Part shown: positions 13,486-26,267 of the stretch, piece by piece | How positions within the stretch are numbered: position 1 is the first letter of the stretch | How the letters are laid out: the number at the start of each line of letters is the position of its first letter | Source of the DNA: Eragrostis nindensis | Taxonomy: Eukaryota > Streptophyta > Magnoliopsida > Poales > Poaceae | Length of the DNA stretch: 64,000 nucleotides | Assembly: GCA_012490785.1 (NCBI GenBank) | Contig: JAAXCT010000190.1 | Span: 310,001-374,000 of the forward strand | Direction: 5' to 3' | Notes under the pieces: model-generated | Seen by the model: the letters and a program-made list of their open reading frames with translations, nothing else | What the model was told of the DNA's origin: nothing | Databases searched by the model: none | Program-made: the position numbers and the translations under genes

Positions 13486-16244
13486 CCATTCACGCGCCAC
13501 CTAGGTGTAACAAACAATGTGGATTTCGTATCAAAAGGAACGACTATTTAGTTTGTAAATTTGTGCATTTTTTAAAAGAACGACTATTCTTCCCTTAGTT
13601 TGTATACTTATGTGTGCATAGTTTAAACACGGCGATTAAAAGCGATAGTGCACAGGACACATGATTGGAATAGTTACTCATCTACGACTCTAGCAATGAT
13701 CAAATGATTTTAGCGTGTTTAGCTGCTAGAGTGGAAGGATACGTGTTCGGTCTATTTTGAACAACCTTGTTGGCCAAATTTCTAGTGCAGCTCAAATTTG
13801 TAGATAGAATCTTATAGTCAAGTCGGTATCACTCCGTCCTCAATTGCATGGTGTGAATGCCTGCATGATTCGCCCACTCGAACACAGGGTACATTGGCGT
13901 AGGTCAAGGCAGTGGCGACACAGTCATACACACGATATTTTTCCTAAACTAAACGAGCTTAAATTGATATAATAGATATATTTTGCCGTAAGGCAAACTT
14001 CATACTATGTCTGCATGAAGTTAAGGCGAACTTTTCTTTCTTGTATCTCTTTTGTTATGTTGGCACATTTATAGAGTGCAAAGTCATGAAGTTAAGGCAA
14101 GGTAACTATTAAAGCGTATAAAATCAGCTCACGCTTCGATTCACATGTAAGTATGCATTTCTGCTGCATTCGTTAGAGTGAACTAATAATGTGCATTCGA
14201 TCAATCAGTGTTTACAAGTAGCCCGGAATATACTGGAGTATCGCAATGGTTGGTGCAGGTGGACGCATGATTGGTCACGATCGCGCACGATCCGTCTCGT
14301 CTTGGTTTTCGCATCCGTGGCGGGTCGCGACGCGCCGGAGCCGCTCGTGGGCCGCGGCCGCTGCGTCGCCGTGCGGCCGTGGAAGTGTGGCGGCGCACGC
14401 GACAAACGCCGGGGCGTGATCTGAGAGAGGTGGGTGGGTGGAGCGGAATCTGCCGCTCGGGGAGTCTGGCCAAACCAGCAGCAGCGGAGATCCACGCGGG
14501 CGGCGCAGCCGAGCTTTGGCGCTTCTCGGCAGCGCGCGACAAACAAACTCACCGGACCCCCTCGGGTTGGAACACTTGGCGGCGGCAGCGCGACGCCGGT
14601 TGGCGGTTCGTGGGAGTCTGAGTCGGGGCAGATGAGGCTGAGGAATGGACTGCGCCGTAGGTAGGGAGGTGGACGCAACGAGCAAAGCATGTGAACGTGG
14701 ACTCTGATGAACCTGGACTCAGACCCGTGACCTGTTCACTGAGGTCTGCTGAAAACTAATAAAGGGGCGCCTAGTCCTGAAACCTGAATCACAAGATTTC
14801 GAACGAATACCTTGCGTCGCATGTTTCTCTCTCTGGCAGGAAGCTTGGCAGCCACTGAAAAGTTTGTGATTTTTCTGAAAGGTCAATTGTTTGCGATTTT
14901 CAGTGGCTGGAAATCAGGAGCAACGGAAAACAAAAGCTTCATGCGGAGTCCCGGCGCCGTGCACGCGCACTCCGCTACGTGTCCGTCTTCCGTGATTTCT
15001 GGGACCACAGGATCATCGATGAAGTTGTACACTTGTAGTACAAGATTTGTTCACAAATCACAAACAGGTTGTTCACTAAAAGACACGTTTTTCTTTCTTT
15101 GCCAAGATGAAAGCAATGCGCAGCTACAAGCTACCATACGGCGAAGGGTTACTGTGCGCACTTATGCATGTGTCCTCTCCCCAGGCTGCCACGCGTTTGA
15201 CAGCTTCGCGACTCGTCATGTTCTATTCCGCACTCCACCTCCCGCCCCGACACGCTTTCTCCGACCGACATCCCCGCCTCTGCCTCCCGCGACTTCGGCG
15301 CCGTCGCCGCCTGCCGCACCGCCCCAACCTCCGCCTCCTATCACCACTGGTGACCGGCGGTGTCGCGCCGCCTCGCCGCGCCGTCTGCCAACTGCCGCGG
15401 TGCTAAATCTTCCGGTCGCGCTCCCCTGCCGCCTACCTCGCCCATCGCCCTCCTGCCGTCCACGGCTCCAGCGGCATCACCGTCCTCTATGGTTGCCGGA
15501 CATTGGAGCTCCGTCCCCAGCTCAATAGCCTCAGAAATCTCACCCCGCCGCCTTCCTCCCCCGCGGGTGGCGGCATTGCCCTCGCCGCCCGCTCAACTCC
15601 GCTCGATCAGCTCGGCGGGCCAAGCCCACTCGGCAGGCAGGCCGGGTCACGCGCAAGGCGGCAAGAGACGCGCGGTCCCACTTGTGTGTGGCCTAGTGAG
15701 GCCGATTCATTTGTACTGGGTCGACACGTGACCCACCACCTTTGCTCAAAAAAAAACGACACGTGACCCACCACCAGTCCATGAATCTCTGAATCTGAAC
15801 GGCCCGTGGTTTCCAAGGGATTAGGCCCACCAGTCCGCCAGCCCACCGCCGCCAGATGCCACCACGCGCAATGGCTGCCTCAAGCAAACGAAGTAACGGC
15901 CCACTAAACTGACACATCGGCGTCCACTTCAACACGCGCACGTCACCCCCCACGGCAAGCAAACGCGCAGTCCGCAAACACAACCGCCGCGGCTGCGGCA
16001 CACGCAAAAGCAGAGGCATCATCTCTCGTCCCCACGCCGCCCAAACTCCCAAATCTCCCACCCCCAAATCGAAGGAAGCGACGCCATCTCGCACGACCCC
16101 GACCGGACCTGACCACGCCGCCCCGCCCCGCCCGTCTCCCGGAGCCCGACCGTCTAGAAGCTTCGCCGCCGTCCGCCCGCCCGCCCGCCCGCTTGCGCCG
16201 TCGCACGCCCTCTAGGGTTCGGTTGCCACAGGGGATCGCCGGCG
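13486..16244. other. Divergent spacer between P5CS and PRA1, no gene recognised
   Basis: AT-rich to about 14180, then GC-rich blocks at 14270-14690 and 15220-15700. None of the open frames reads as a known protein or joins through splice sites. The last 350 bases are the PRA1 promoter and 5' UTR. A micro-insertion lies at 15722-15775. Confidence 0.5.
15722..15775 (+). mobile_element. Micro-insertion: 16-nt A-tailed insert in 19-bp direct repeats
   Basis: CGACACGTGACCCACCACC occurs at 15722-15740 and 15757-15775, separated by TTTGCTCAAAAAAAAA. The perfect 19-bp repeats and A-run give it the form of a retroposon reduced to its tail. The repeat itself contains a CACGTG (G-box) core, so the event doubled that motif. 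Confidence 0.75.
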
Positions 16245-18672
16245 ATGGACTGGAGTGCGGTGACGGCGGAGGACCTGGTGGACGCGCTGCGGGAGGTGGA
16301 CTGGTCCACGCCGCCGCGGCCCGTCCCGGAGTTCTTCTCACGCTTCACCGTCCCCCGCTCCTACTCCAAATGGACCAGCCGCCTCAAGTGCAATCTCTAC
16401 TAGTACGATCCGCCTCCCCCTCCTCCCCTAACCCCTCAACGCTGTAGTGCCTCTGGCGCATCCACGATTCGTCTGGGAGCTAGCTTACCGTGTTGAATTC
16501 GAAGGATTTGGTAGGAATTTGTATTGAGAAAGCGGGCTTTGGCTAGTTGCTCTAGGATTTGCAGGCATCTAGATTGAGTTGCTGGATCGGGCGGTTACCT
16601 TTTTAAACAAGGGAGTAGATTAGGGTGTATGCGTGCCCGCGCTTGAGCTTGTAACCCCATCTGAAAGCTTGTAACCACAATTCAGGTGCAGATCCCATAG
16701 AGTTAATTACCTAACTTCACCGGATGGATTTATCCAGTAGTAGCGCTTGCAACTTCCATGTTCAGTAATGACATCATATGTTAAAGAATAAGAAAATTTG
16801 TACACTGCTTATAAGAGTACATGTCATTATATCTGATGATCGCAACAAGTCATGTCAGTCTTGCCTAGCACATTAAGGCGTCAGTCTAGTTCGTTAAAAG
16901 ATCTTTGATGAATTGAACTACAATGATATAGATAATGAATAGGTATGTTAGATCAGCGTTTTATTGAAATGATGGATTCAGCATTTTATTGAAACAATGG
17001 GATAATTCAGCTGTTTTTGATAACACAAGGTGCATATGACTTTTGTAGCTGGGAGCTTTAGTGTGCTAGGTGTATTTTGTGACTTCGATCTGTTTTTTTC
17101 TTCCTTTCGGTGTCGGTTGCGTTGATGGAATGAAGGCATCATGCTTGATATTTTCTGAATGCGTGAATTTATGAGACATGCTAGGACTTTCTTGCCTTTT
17201 TTTTTGGCTTGTATACAATGAGTTCAGAAAGGTGGATAGAGTACTATCCAACTTGTCAGACTGCTTCGTTATGTTGTTTTTCTTGTATTAACTTGAATAG
17301 TTTTGATCTGCAGCTACCGAACCAACTACTTCATCTTGATCATGTTCATCCTTGGTAAGGAAGAAGGATTTATACATCTTTTTCTGCATTTAGTTTTACT
17401 ATTGAAATTGATGTGCTGCTTTGATATGCGCAGGCATGGCCTTCCTTTGGAAGCCAGTTGCTATCCTTGCGGCCTTTATGACTGGAGTCAGCATTGCATT
17501 TCTCAACGACAGGTTAGCTGGCATCCGCTGCTGCTTATGCTTCTGGTTTAGTTTTGCTTAAGTTTCTTCTGATTTTCCAACTGTGAAGGTTAAATGTACT
17601 CTTACTCTGAATTATAAGAAAGATAATAAGGTAACAGTGTTATTGACTATTGTCTTCCATAGAAATTTCTAACAAAAACATCAGTAGCGACTGCTTAGTC
17701 AGTCTATTATGACCAGAGATACTGCCTTTTTATTTTCAGATCATTTCAAAACACAATGTAAAAACGTATTTAGCATTATTCATTTGGTATAACAACTTTT
17801 TAGTTATTCTAATGCACAAACTGACAAATCATTTATTGCGGAAGCAGGATAGGATGCATATATATCTATTTGTTGAGTTCTTAATTATCCTGGTTTGTCA
17901 TTGTGATTGCAACCATTGCAAAACCATACCTGTATATGTGCTTGTGGATGAGAATAAAATCTCCAAAATCTTGACACACAATCCTTCAGCTTTCGTATGT
18001 CAAGAAACCATCTGTTCCAATGATTACTCAGCTAATTATCTTGTTTGATATTTCAGCTTTGCGGTCACTTTCAATGAGAAGGTCACAAGGACCGTGAGAC
18101 AATTTTCACCACACTTAGCTGCGAAGATGAGGCCGCCAATGACGTGGGTATTTTAGTTTACGGTCGTTCTTTTTATTTGTTTATTGTGGGTGACTAGAAA
18201 ATGAGATGATGTTAAATGCCATTGTCAATGACGTTGTCAGCCCTGTTATTCGTGGTCGACCAAGCTCAAAGAGATCAATTCATATTTGTGGGCGGCCTCG
18301 CTGGGTGTTTGTCCTGTTCTTTTCTGCAGGTTTGTAGAACACTCAACTTTGCTCAGAAAATGCTATTTCAAACCATAGTATTGGAAACTGACACCACCTG
18401 TTTTCATTTGTTCAGTTAGCTGTATACTATGGTTGACCTCCTGCAATCTCCTCACAGTCCTCTGGGCACTTCTTATTGCGCTATTTGGTATGTGCCCAGT
18501 GTATGATTCTGAGTTTTGATAATATGTATATCACATGCAGTGACCTTATGGTCTTTTCTTTTGTACAGCAACTGTGCTTCATGCAAGCTTCAGAACACCT
18601 AATTTGAAAGCACGCCTGAATACATTCAGAGAGGAATTCCGAGCTGTTTGGAGGAATTATAGCGAGCTTTAA
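16245..18672 (+). CDS. PRA1 family protein (prenylated Rab acceptor, A-type)
   Basis: Seven coding exons: 16245-16402, 17314-17354, 17434-17512, 18057-18143, 18241-18329, 18416-18487, 18569-18672; 209 aa, all GT-AG, no frame break. The N terminus MDWSAVTAEDLVDALREVDW and the block CNLYYYRTNYFILIMF are typical of the plant PRA1 A group. Two hydrophobic double-span regions (about residues 56-90 and 135-175) are separated by a basic loop; the tail is cytosolic. PRA1 proteins are small four-span membrane proteins of the endomembrane system that bind prenylated Rab GTPases and affect vesicle traffic. The gene converges on the UPRT gene downstream. The start is the first ATG of the conserved N terminus. 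Confidence 0.92.
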
Positions 18673-19629
18673 GGTCTCTCGTGTTTCTCCCATGTAAGTG
18701 TATCTGGATTTGTACCTGCAAATTATTTGGTACCTGCATTGTTATGAAGATGAATAGATCTTGCGTTTCTGTAGGTTGCCGATTAATTACTTGAATTTTC
18801 AATGCAGCTTCACGCGGTAAGAAAAGGTGTCTTGTGCTGAAACATCCGTGCTGTTTGTAGGAGATATGTGGACGAAGGTGATACGTCATTGCACATTACT
18901 CTGCGATTACTTGCTGGTTTTGGAGAAGTACTTGGGTTGGCTCGGCAGCTGATGCTACGACTTAGCTTACAGCCCTCCAGATCACAATAACTTTTTTTTT
19001 ATTTGGACTTCTCCGTAACCGAGCATTGGAGAAAGGACAGCATGTGAAGAATGTAAAAATTGTGTCCCGATCTCAGATCAAACCATATGTTGTTTGTTGA
19101 AATGACTGCATACTGCATCACTCGTTTGGTTCGTTTTATGTCGTGTGACTAGAAATTGTTTTGAGGATTCTTTTAAAGAAAGTTGGGTTAGAGCAAGTAT
19201 CATGGCCGTCAAGCTTTTTCTGTCTCCGCTAATATCTACAAGCAATAACAACACGTTGGCTTTGCTCCTTAATAATTGGAGAAATATTAGCAAGCACAAC
19301 TTCATTGACCAAGCAAGAGCAATCCTGAAAAAACCCTCTTCCCTTAAATTGTAAAATTTTGGCATCACAGCCACAAGGTTGGAAGGACACGGTATGATAC
19401 ATCTATTGAAAATCACTTTCCTTTCATTAAAGATACACAACTGGTTACTCTTATATCTATGCAATAATATAGAATCGGTAGTAACATAATTATATGCAGC
19501 TAAGTGTCTCATTGAGAAGGAAACATCTCAAGGAAATCTACAAACAATTAACACCTCTTCTACTCTCAACTCATGCAAATATTCCCGCTGGTAGAACACC
19601 GCTTAGTCCAATGAACAGCCATACTCCGA
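18673..19629. other. Convergent 3' regions of PRA1 and UPRT genes
   Basis: No coding exon recognised. It holds the PRA1 3' UTR (plus) and the UPRT 3' UTR (minus). The open frame at 19078-19512 on the minus strand has no recognisable product. Confidence 0.5.
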
Positions 19630-22600
19630 TTATGTGGCAAAACTTCTGTCGCCAGCATCCCCCAACCCTGGAACTATGAAACTGTAGGACATATGAACAA
19701 CGGAAGTCATTAAGGACAAAATCAAGGCCAGATGCTGCATGCATTGTACAATAGGCGGATATCAGTTAGACTGTTAGAGGTTTTGAACAATACCCTTTCT
19801 CATTTACTTCAGGATCAATTATTCCTGTGTAAACATGGAGCCTGGAATGGAAGAGAAAAATTGTAAACACTACATTCGATATGAACCTTTAATACAAACA
19901 TAACTCATCTATTCTTACCCAGGGAACTTTTCACTGAGCTTTTGCAGTGCAGGAGATGCTGCAACAGCAGATACCTACATTGTGGATATAGTAGTGTTCA
20001 ACGTTGATATAGTGGTTTCGTAACAAGTACAATGCTCCGAGGAGCGTAACAGCTATGCACAGAAGTTTTCAGCAACGTACCACTTTAATCTGTTTGCTTG
20101 TAGCTCCACGATCAATCAACAAATCAATAGCAGCAACAATCGTCCCACCTAAAGGAACAAGTTGCATGTTTCAAGATACCACTTCCAAATACAAGAGCTA
20201 CAGTATACAATGCAAGTCCGGTTATACTGGGAGATAGTTTGAAATCTGTATAGCTACCTTTCATATTTGGAAAAAAAAATTTGTGTTCATATTATCATAT
20301 ATCACTGCTTTTTCAGTGCCACAAGGCTCAATTGCTAACAACATTTCTTTTCAAATGCATGGTCAATAGGCAGAACACAAGTTGTTTATGTAGATTGTAG
20401 AGATAAATGTTTACCAGTGGCCAACATTGGATCAACAACTAGCACACGAGTCCCCTCTGGAATCTTGTCTGGCAGACTGGATTAAAATAAGAAAGAACAA
20501 TCATTGGAGCATTCTTATAAATGGTAGTTCACTTCTTCTCAGTGCTTGTAGAAAGAACAGGGCAGCAGAGCAAGAAAACAAGGTGAGCTTAATTAACACA
20601 AAGTATGGTACTTGCGACAACAAATAGGTATTTTACTGTTATCAAGATAGCAATGGAACTACTGATTTGTACTAAATAAATGTATATCATACATACCATG
20701 TATCAAGCTACGCTGCACCGATACGGATACGCGTATCAGTATCGGGGAGTATCGGATACGTCAATACACCATTTTCTCAAAAAACATGATACTTGGATAC
20801 GTCCTACTAGTCTTAAAATAAAGAAATATAGTACATCTGAGCTGGGTAGTTCGTGTCCAGCAGTAGCTTGATACCCTTTTTTTCTGATCGTTCGTGTCTC
20901 ATCCACTTCTAAATCAAAAGCTAGATAGTTCTCCGGTGCTAATTTAGCAGGTGCTATTTGCTAAGCATGAATTTAGGGTCGCTGTCTACTCAAATCAAGT
21001 TGAATCAGAGGGGGGAAGAAGAAGCAGAACCACTACTAGTCGAAGACAAATTAAATCAGATGGGAGGAATAGCAGAAATCAGGTTGGATTGGGGATGAGA
21101 TCGGTGGTGGGGAAGAAATCGCTAAATCAAATGGGGAAATAGCAAATTGGGGAGGGAAAGAACTCATCCTGCAGTCTCCGGTCGTCGCCTCGCCGCCGCT
21201 GGTCGTTGGCGCGCGCACGCGGCCCCACCGTCGCCGCCACATCCTCCTCTGTCAGGTGTGCCACCGCTGCCGTTGCTCTCTCTCTCTCTCTGTCTGGCGG
21301 CTAGGTCAGGGAGGATGGGAGGGAGGCACGCTGCTGTGCTGGTGGTATTGACTCCCATGATGGGCTGGGCCTCGGCGAAGCTGGGCCAAGGCGTATCCAA
21401 AGTGAGGTTTCTTGGTCCAATACGCACCCGGCCCAAGTATCCGAATTATTTGTATTTATTTTTTTACGGATACTTCCTGGATACGTATCGGCGGCGTATC
21501 GGGTACGTATCGGTATCGGATACGCGTATTGATACCCATACGGCAGTTTTTTGGAGTATCGGTGTTTTGTAGGTATCAAGATAGGGAATTAATTTGCAAA
21601 AATAAAATTATAAAACGACACTTGCGATTGCAGGATATAATGCTCGAGTAGTCTAATAGGATCATGTGACTCATAACAGCCAGTCAAAGCACTTGTGTCA
21701 ACTAAAACAGGAAACAAGTAATTGCAAAAAAGTGTGTGCAACAGTGGAAGCATAAATGGAGTTGCTAGGAAGAATGAAACATACTTGTTCAGATATACAG
21801 AAGGTTGAAGTGTTTCTTCATCCCTACGAAGGCCTTTACATTTCAATGAAACAGAACAAGTAAGAATAATTGTATGGAGCTTTCAAGACAAAAGAATCTA
21901 AATTATCAGGGCATGTAAATATCTCATTTAGCTCTTCATTCTGTATGCTACACGTGCAATGTTTTAAATTCATATTTTCATAAATACATTATCGACAAGC
22001 AGAATAATAGTGTGAATTGGTGATTTACAGAATATATAGATTCAAACTTTAGGCTTCTGACCCGTAAATGTGATTGCATCAGATCCAGATACCAAATTAT
22101 AGTACATGTGTACAGGGAAACAAAATAATCAGCTCGCAGAGGCCGAGCGTGAGGATGACACAAGGGGCGGTCGAGTTGGCCAATACAACAAGTGTAGGAT
22201 GCTATTTTCTTCCCCTTAAGAATGTGTCATGATTTCATCACAAATCATTTATCAGATTCAAAGCTTTCTATGTCAGTTCAATAAATCTAAATAAAACTCG
22301 AGGCTGATATGTTCTGTAGTTTTTGGTCTCTTTTCTTCTTCTTCGTCCCCTATTCCTAGGAATGCCAGCAACATATTTTGGTCTCTTTTCTTCTTCCCCT
22401 CTTCCTAGGAAGAGCAGGAACAGCTTGCAATAAGAACACTGATAGTATATTCTATGTTTTCCGAGTTTCTTTCCCTTCCCTACTCTATTTCTTCAAAAGC
22501 TACTACTCCACAGTCTACTTTGTTGGCAGAAAGCAAGGAGGGCCCAGACCCAGTTTGGCCAGTGTCAGCTTGCAATGCTAGAATTTGGGTAATAAAGCAC

Positions 22601-23889
22601 ATTAGCAAGCAACATGCAAGAACAATGGACATACCGAATTTAACAAAAAGAAAGAGCAGCATTTGACTCAATTTGTAGGACTCAAATGATTGTTTAATAA
22701 ACTTACCAAGGTGATAAGTCTTGGTGGCTGGCAGAATCGATGAAGCATTTTCAGCTAGTGCAAGGCCAGCTCTCAGTATTGGAATAACCTGTTAGACACG
22801 CTAATGGGAAGACTAAATATGACCGAAAACACACTATAACATCACATACAAAATTCAGTGTTAAGAAAACAGACTTACCATAACAGGCTCTCTTGGATCA
22901 ATAAATTCAACACTGGATACAGCTACAGGTGTTTCTATTTCTCCTGTGATTGTAGGCTGCAAGGGTATGAAGAAATTTATCATGACGTCTGATGCACTGT
23001 CTAACTTAAGTGAAGTGCTGAGGATGACCGAACTTTGCACATATTTAGGGAGCAATGCATTATTCGTACATAATTGAAACATAAGGAGCACGCCCATGGC
23101 TTGATGGCAGTGATGATGGATTATCAAGATTCACATAACGCTACTGCACGTGCTTGGGATAAAAAATTGAGCAACAACAGAACACGCTAAGCCGTGCAAG
23201 ATTTCAACTCACCAACCAATCTCTGGACGCTTCATATATGAGCAGCCGTCCAAGCTCCGCCATGGCACTCTCTGCCACAAAAAGCAAATAATCGCTCAGA
23301 ATTGTTGAAAATACAGAGTTCAGGGAATTTTTGTATCAGGGAAAATCAGTTTGCTCAGCTATCAACACCACCAGCCACCAGCAACATTCCAACCCGGCAT
23401 GACAAATTTTGCTTCCGTTATGAATTCCCAACTAGTTGGGCTCAATTACAAGCACTCAGCTCGAAGTTATTCAGAAGAACACTCACTGAAGATGGCGCAT
23501 GGCGTCTGCTCGTTGCGCAGCACGGAGACCCAGTGCTTTATCAGCGGGTGCGGCGGGACGAACACCTGCGAAACAGACACACCACCCCCGCACAAGTGAG
23601 CGCGCACGTGCAAACGATAAACAAAAAACAGACAAAGACAGAACCAGATCCGCACCAGCATCTGGCCGCCGGAAGTGGGCGACCTCGCGGCCGCCCTCAC
23701 CGCAGTCGGAGGCAGTCTCGGCGCGTGGACGAGCGGCAGGGCAGGACCGGGGGCGGTGAGGCGACCGGAATTGAGGAGCGCGCAGGAGGGTATGAAGCAG
23801 GAGACCGGCGTGAGGCATTGGTGCGCGCACAGACGGCGGTGGAGAGGCGCCGACGCGGCCGCGAGCGCGGCCGTGGCGGTCGACGGCAT
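19630..23889 (-). CDS. UPP: Uracil phosphoribosyltransferase, plastid-type
   Basis: Eleven coding exons (transcription order): 23656-23889, 23487-23565, 23213-23271, 22879-22956, 22707-22788, 21785-21833, 20415-20476, 20081-20148, 19919-19974, 19794-19841, 19630-19681; 288 aa, all GT-AG. The first 78 residues are Ala/Ser/Arg-rich with few acidic residues, like a plastid transit peptide. The body shows FVPPHPLIKHW, EFIDPREPVMVIPILRAG and the PRPP-binding loop VVDPMLATGGT, ending VPGLGDAGDRSFAT. It salvages uracil with PRPP to UMP. A start 32 codons upstream (23985) is in frame, but the MPSTATAAL start gives a better transit peptide. The intron between exons 6 and 7 carries an 865-bp hAT-like element. 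Confidence 0.93.
20700..21580. mobile_element. hAT-like non-autonomous transposon in UPRT intron
   Basis: The 8-bp direct repeat GTATCAAG flanks the element (20700-20707 and 21573-21580). The ends form imperfect inverted repeats: CTACGCTGCACCGATAC on the left and CTACAAAACACCGATAC when the right end is reverse-complemented, 13 of 17 matching. Inside both ends lie clusters of GTATCGG/GATACG motifs, like the subterminal transposase-binding arrays of hAT elements. The GC-rich core (21140-21440) has no recognisable transposase. An 8-bp target duplication points to hAT. Confidence 0.72.
22321..22411. repeat. Imperfect tandem duplication, 56-bp period
   Basis: The string TTTTGGTCTCTTTTCTTCTT appears at 22321 and again from 22377, each followed by a CCTAGGAA motif. 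It lies in UPRT intron 5. Confidence 0.75.
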
Positions 23890-24251
23890 CGTCAAGGCGC
23901 GGCGGGGGGCGGATGGCGAGCGAAAGCGAGAGCAGTGTGGAGAGGGGAGGGGGATACGGTGTGACCGGCCCGCGAGGTCATGCACTTTGGCGCATCTTGA
24001 TGAGGTGGCGCGTTTAATGTGTCCAACTGACGGGTCGTCGTTGGTGTATTGTGGAATTTTACTCGAAATCTCATCGAAATTTCAAACTTATTCCCAGTGT
24101 CAATGTTTACTTGGTTTTTTAAAGGAAATTATGTGGTATCGCTAATTCATAGCAGAGGTCAAGGTAAAGTAAGAAATGTATGAAAGATTCAGTATGTCTA
24201 GTTTGGCAAATTAAGCATAAGTTAGCTGATTATGTTTCTTATCGTAGAACC
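23890..24251 (-). promoter_or_regulatory. UPRT 5' region
   Basis: GC-rich sequence directly upstream of the UPRT start, falling to AT-rich by about 24050. It is bounded by a retroposon inserted from 24252. No defined promoter motif can be called. Confidence 0.4.
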
Positions 24252-25371
24252 AATCCAATCGAGTTGGCAAACAACAGACCAACGAGCTCTCGAAGCCTCC
24301 TCCCACTGTAGCTGCTTCTTCCTCCCCGAACCAAATCAACTGAAAAATCTCTCCCTATGAGTCCCTCCTCTGAGTTTCCTCTTCAAGAGCCAGATCCGAC
24401 CCCTCCCCTCCTTCTCCGGCTTGCTGCCGGCGTTGGTTTGGGTGAGAGACCCTCCCTATACAGTTGTTTTTAGGTTTCTTTGAGTTTAACAGTTGTTTGG
24501 AGCAGTGCCTATCGCCGTTGGTGATTTGTTCCTGTGGGCACTTGCTTGATGCGTTCCTTTTGCTTCCCTAGGGGCTGTTTGGTAATAGAGAAATAGAGGT
24601 CGGGATAGGGATTGAGAAATGACACAGAAAATCTAGACCATTTATTTATCCCTCATATTAAATCTCAATCCTCTATTTTCTCGAGAGCTATTTCCCTATC
24701 CCTATCCCACCCTACATTTCCCGATCGCCAAACACGGTGTTGCCGTTCTGGCTGTCTTCCCCACCGGCTTCCTCTCTGACGGTGTAGTTCTCGTCCCTTC
24801 TTCATCTCTGTTTCTTTGGTTTTGGTACAATGGAGATGTGTTTGTGGCAGGGTTGATCGCCCTCTGCTAATCCCCATTCTTGTCATTGGAGCTTCAAAGC
24901 AGTCAAGCCCGGTGATGCATCTTTCAGATCTACGGCTTAGACGTTTTCTTCCTGGTGCGGCTCTTAGGGCGACCTCTAGTTGGACCGCTGGAGTGTCAAC
25001 CAAACCGCATCATGAGGCCTCTTCCCATCCCATCTGCGGTGGTCTGCCGGCTTCTTGCCCCCACCGATAGGTCCCGGAAGGGATGGAGGCGTCCTCGGCT
25101 GTTTCTTTGGTGCTGCTCTGGCTTGGGAAGCTTCTACGGCGGCGGGGGCGGTGGCGGTGATGGTTTCCTCCCCGTTGTCGGTGTGGAATTCTCCCATAAG
25201 GGCTCGAATGCTAATTGTATTTTCTTTTATGCCCTTTTCCTTCTGTAGAAGGACCTTAATATGATTACTAAATCTTGTAAGGGCCTCTCTGTAATTGTAC
25301 CGATGCTTCCAGAGCAATGAAGTCATGTTTGCCCTGTGGGGCGTTCTGACTTAAAAAAATCCAATCGAGTT
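24252..25371 (+). mobile_element. Retroposon with 14-bp target duplication and A-tail (RP-a)
   Basis: AATCCAATCGAGTT occurs at 24252-24265 and 25358-25371. The right copy directly follows an A-run (25353-25359), so a tail precedes the second repeat as expected for target-primed retroposition. The internal sequence (24266-25357) is C/T-rich at its 5' end. It carries no reverse transcriptase and only short frames, so it would have moved with LINE enzymes. A small MITE lies inside it. Confidence 0.75.
24572..24740. mobile_element. Small MITE nested in the retroposon
   Basis: The left end GGGGCTGTTTGGTAATAGAG and the right end, read in reverse complement as CACCGTGTTTGGCGATCGGG, share GTTTGG and a GAAATAG/GAAATG core. 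Further internal inverted symmetry (GGGATAGGGAT against ATCCCTATCCC) lets the whole 169 bp fold as a hairpin. No clear target duplication was found. Confidence 0.55.
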
Positions 25372-25835
25372 CGAATCAAAGAGTCAGCAACTCAGCATAG
25401 TTTGTAGTAGTACAATCGCATTTTCCATCGATAACAAAGTGACTGTGGTGAACTTAAATCAACTAGTTTAATCTCTCATAGACGTTCGTAAAGCTGTCTT
25501 ATTAATATAACAAATTTTAGATGATAGAATTGGTTTTGAGGCAAGTTTGTCTAGCAAAATTTGGAATTTCTTTTAGAATTGACCGGAACTTTGAATTTAA
25601 TTGAGAAAAGTGGTATAGGCCCAGGTTAGGAAGAGAGTAATGTACTCATTTCCACAAATCAATTTTTTATTGGTATTTTTGTTCCGTCACTATTAAGGAC
25701 AGTATGTTTTTACAAAAGGAGTAATTCCAACTGTAAGTTGTTTTTAGCACATATGTTGATAAAATCTTAAAATAATTTTAATAGTGTCATCTTTCTTATT
25801 TATTTTTTTGTGAATATGTTTTATCTAAATTTTTT

Positions 25836-25960
25836 AGGGAAATCTACATTTTAATTTTTTTAGGGAATCTACTTTTTTTTTAGAATCATCTACATTTTAA
25901 TTTTTTAGGGGAATCTACATTTTAATTTTTTTGAGATCACATTTTAATTGCAAGTGCTAA
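25836..25960. repeat. AT-rich degenerate tandem repeat
   Basis: About four to five copies of a unit close to ATCTACATTTTAATTTTTTT with AGGG(A)A spacers. No coding potential. Confidence 0.7.
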
Positions 25961-25983
25961 TTCAGGTTCACGGTGGGCCACTA

Positions 25984-26030
25984 GATAGGTGGGCTAATTT
26001 TTTTTTTTGAACCTGATAGGTGGGCTAATT
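25984..26030 (-). mobile_element. Micro-insertion: 15-nt insert in 16-bp direct repeats
   Basis: GATAGGTGGGCTAATT occurs at 25984-25999 and 26015-26030, separated by nine T and GAACCT. In reverse complement the insert is AGGTTC followed by nine A. It lies upstream of the YIP1 gene. Confidence 0.72.
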
Positions 26031-26267
26031 GATCACTTATCGGGCTTGCCAGATGTAACACGCACCAGCACCGGCCCTGCTGGGTGGCCTTCGTTCCGAA
26101 GCAAAACCGAGGACGAGGCGTACGACGACGACTTCCCCTCCTCCGCGGCCAGAGCTGTCTTCCCTTTCCCCTCCGCTCCCCAATCCCCCGATCCCACTCC
26201 GTCTCCAGCGACGAGCCGTTCGGCCATGCGCGGCTGCTGAGAGGCGACGACGCCAACGCGACCGGCC

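Noticed and set aside
14205..15731. Long Arg/Pro/Ser-rich frames between P5CS and PRA1
   Set aside because: GC-rich composition artefacts; none resembles a known protein and none continues through plausible splice sites.
23302..23964. 220-codon plus-strand frame over the UPRT first exon
   Set aside because: It is the antisense of UPRT exons 1 and 2, which are supported by protein similarity and splice phase.
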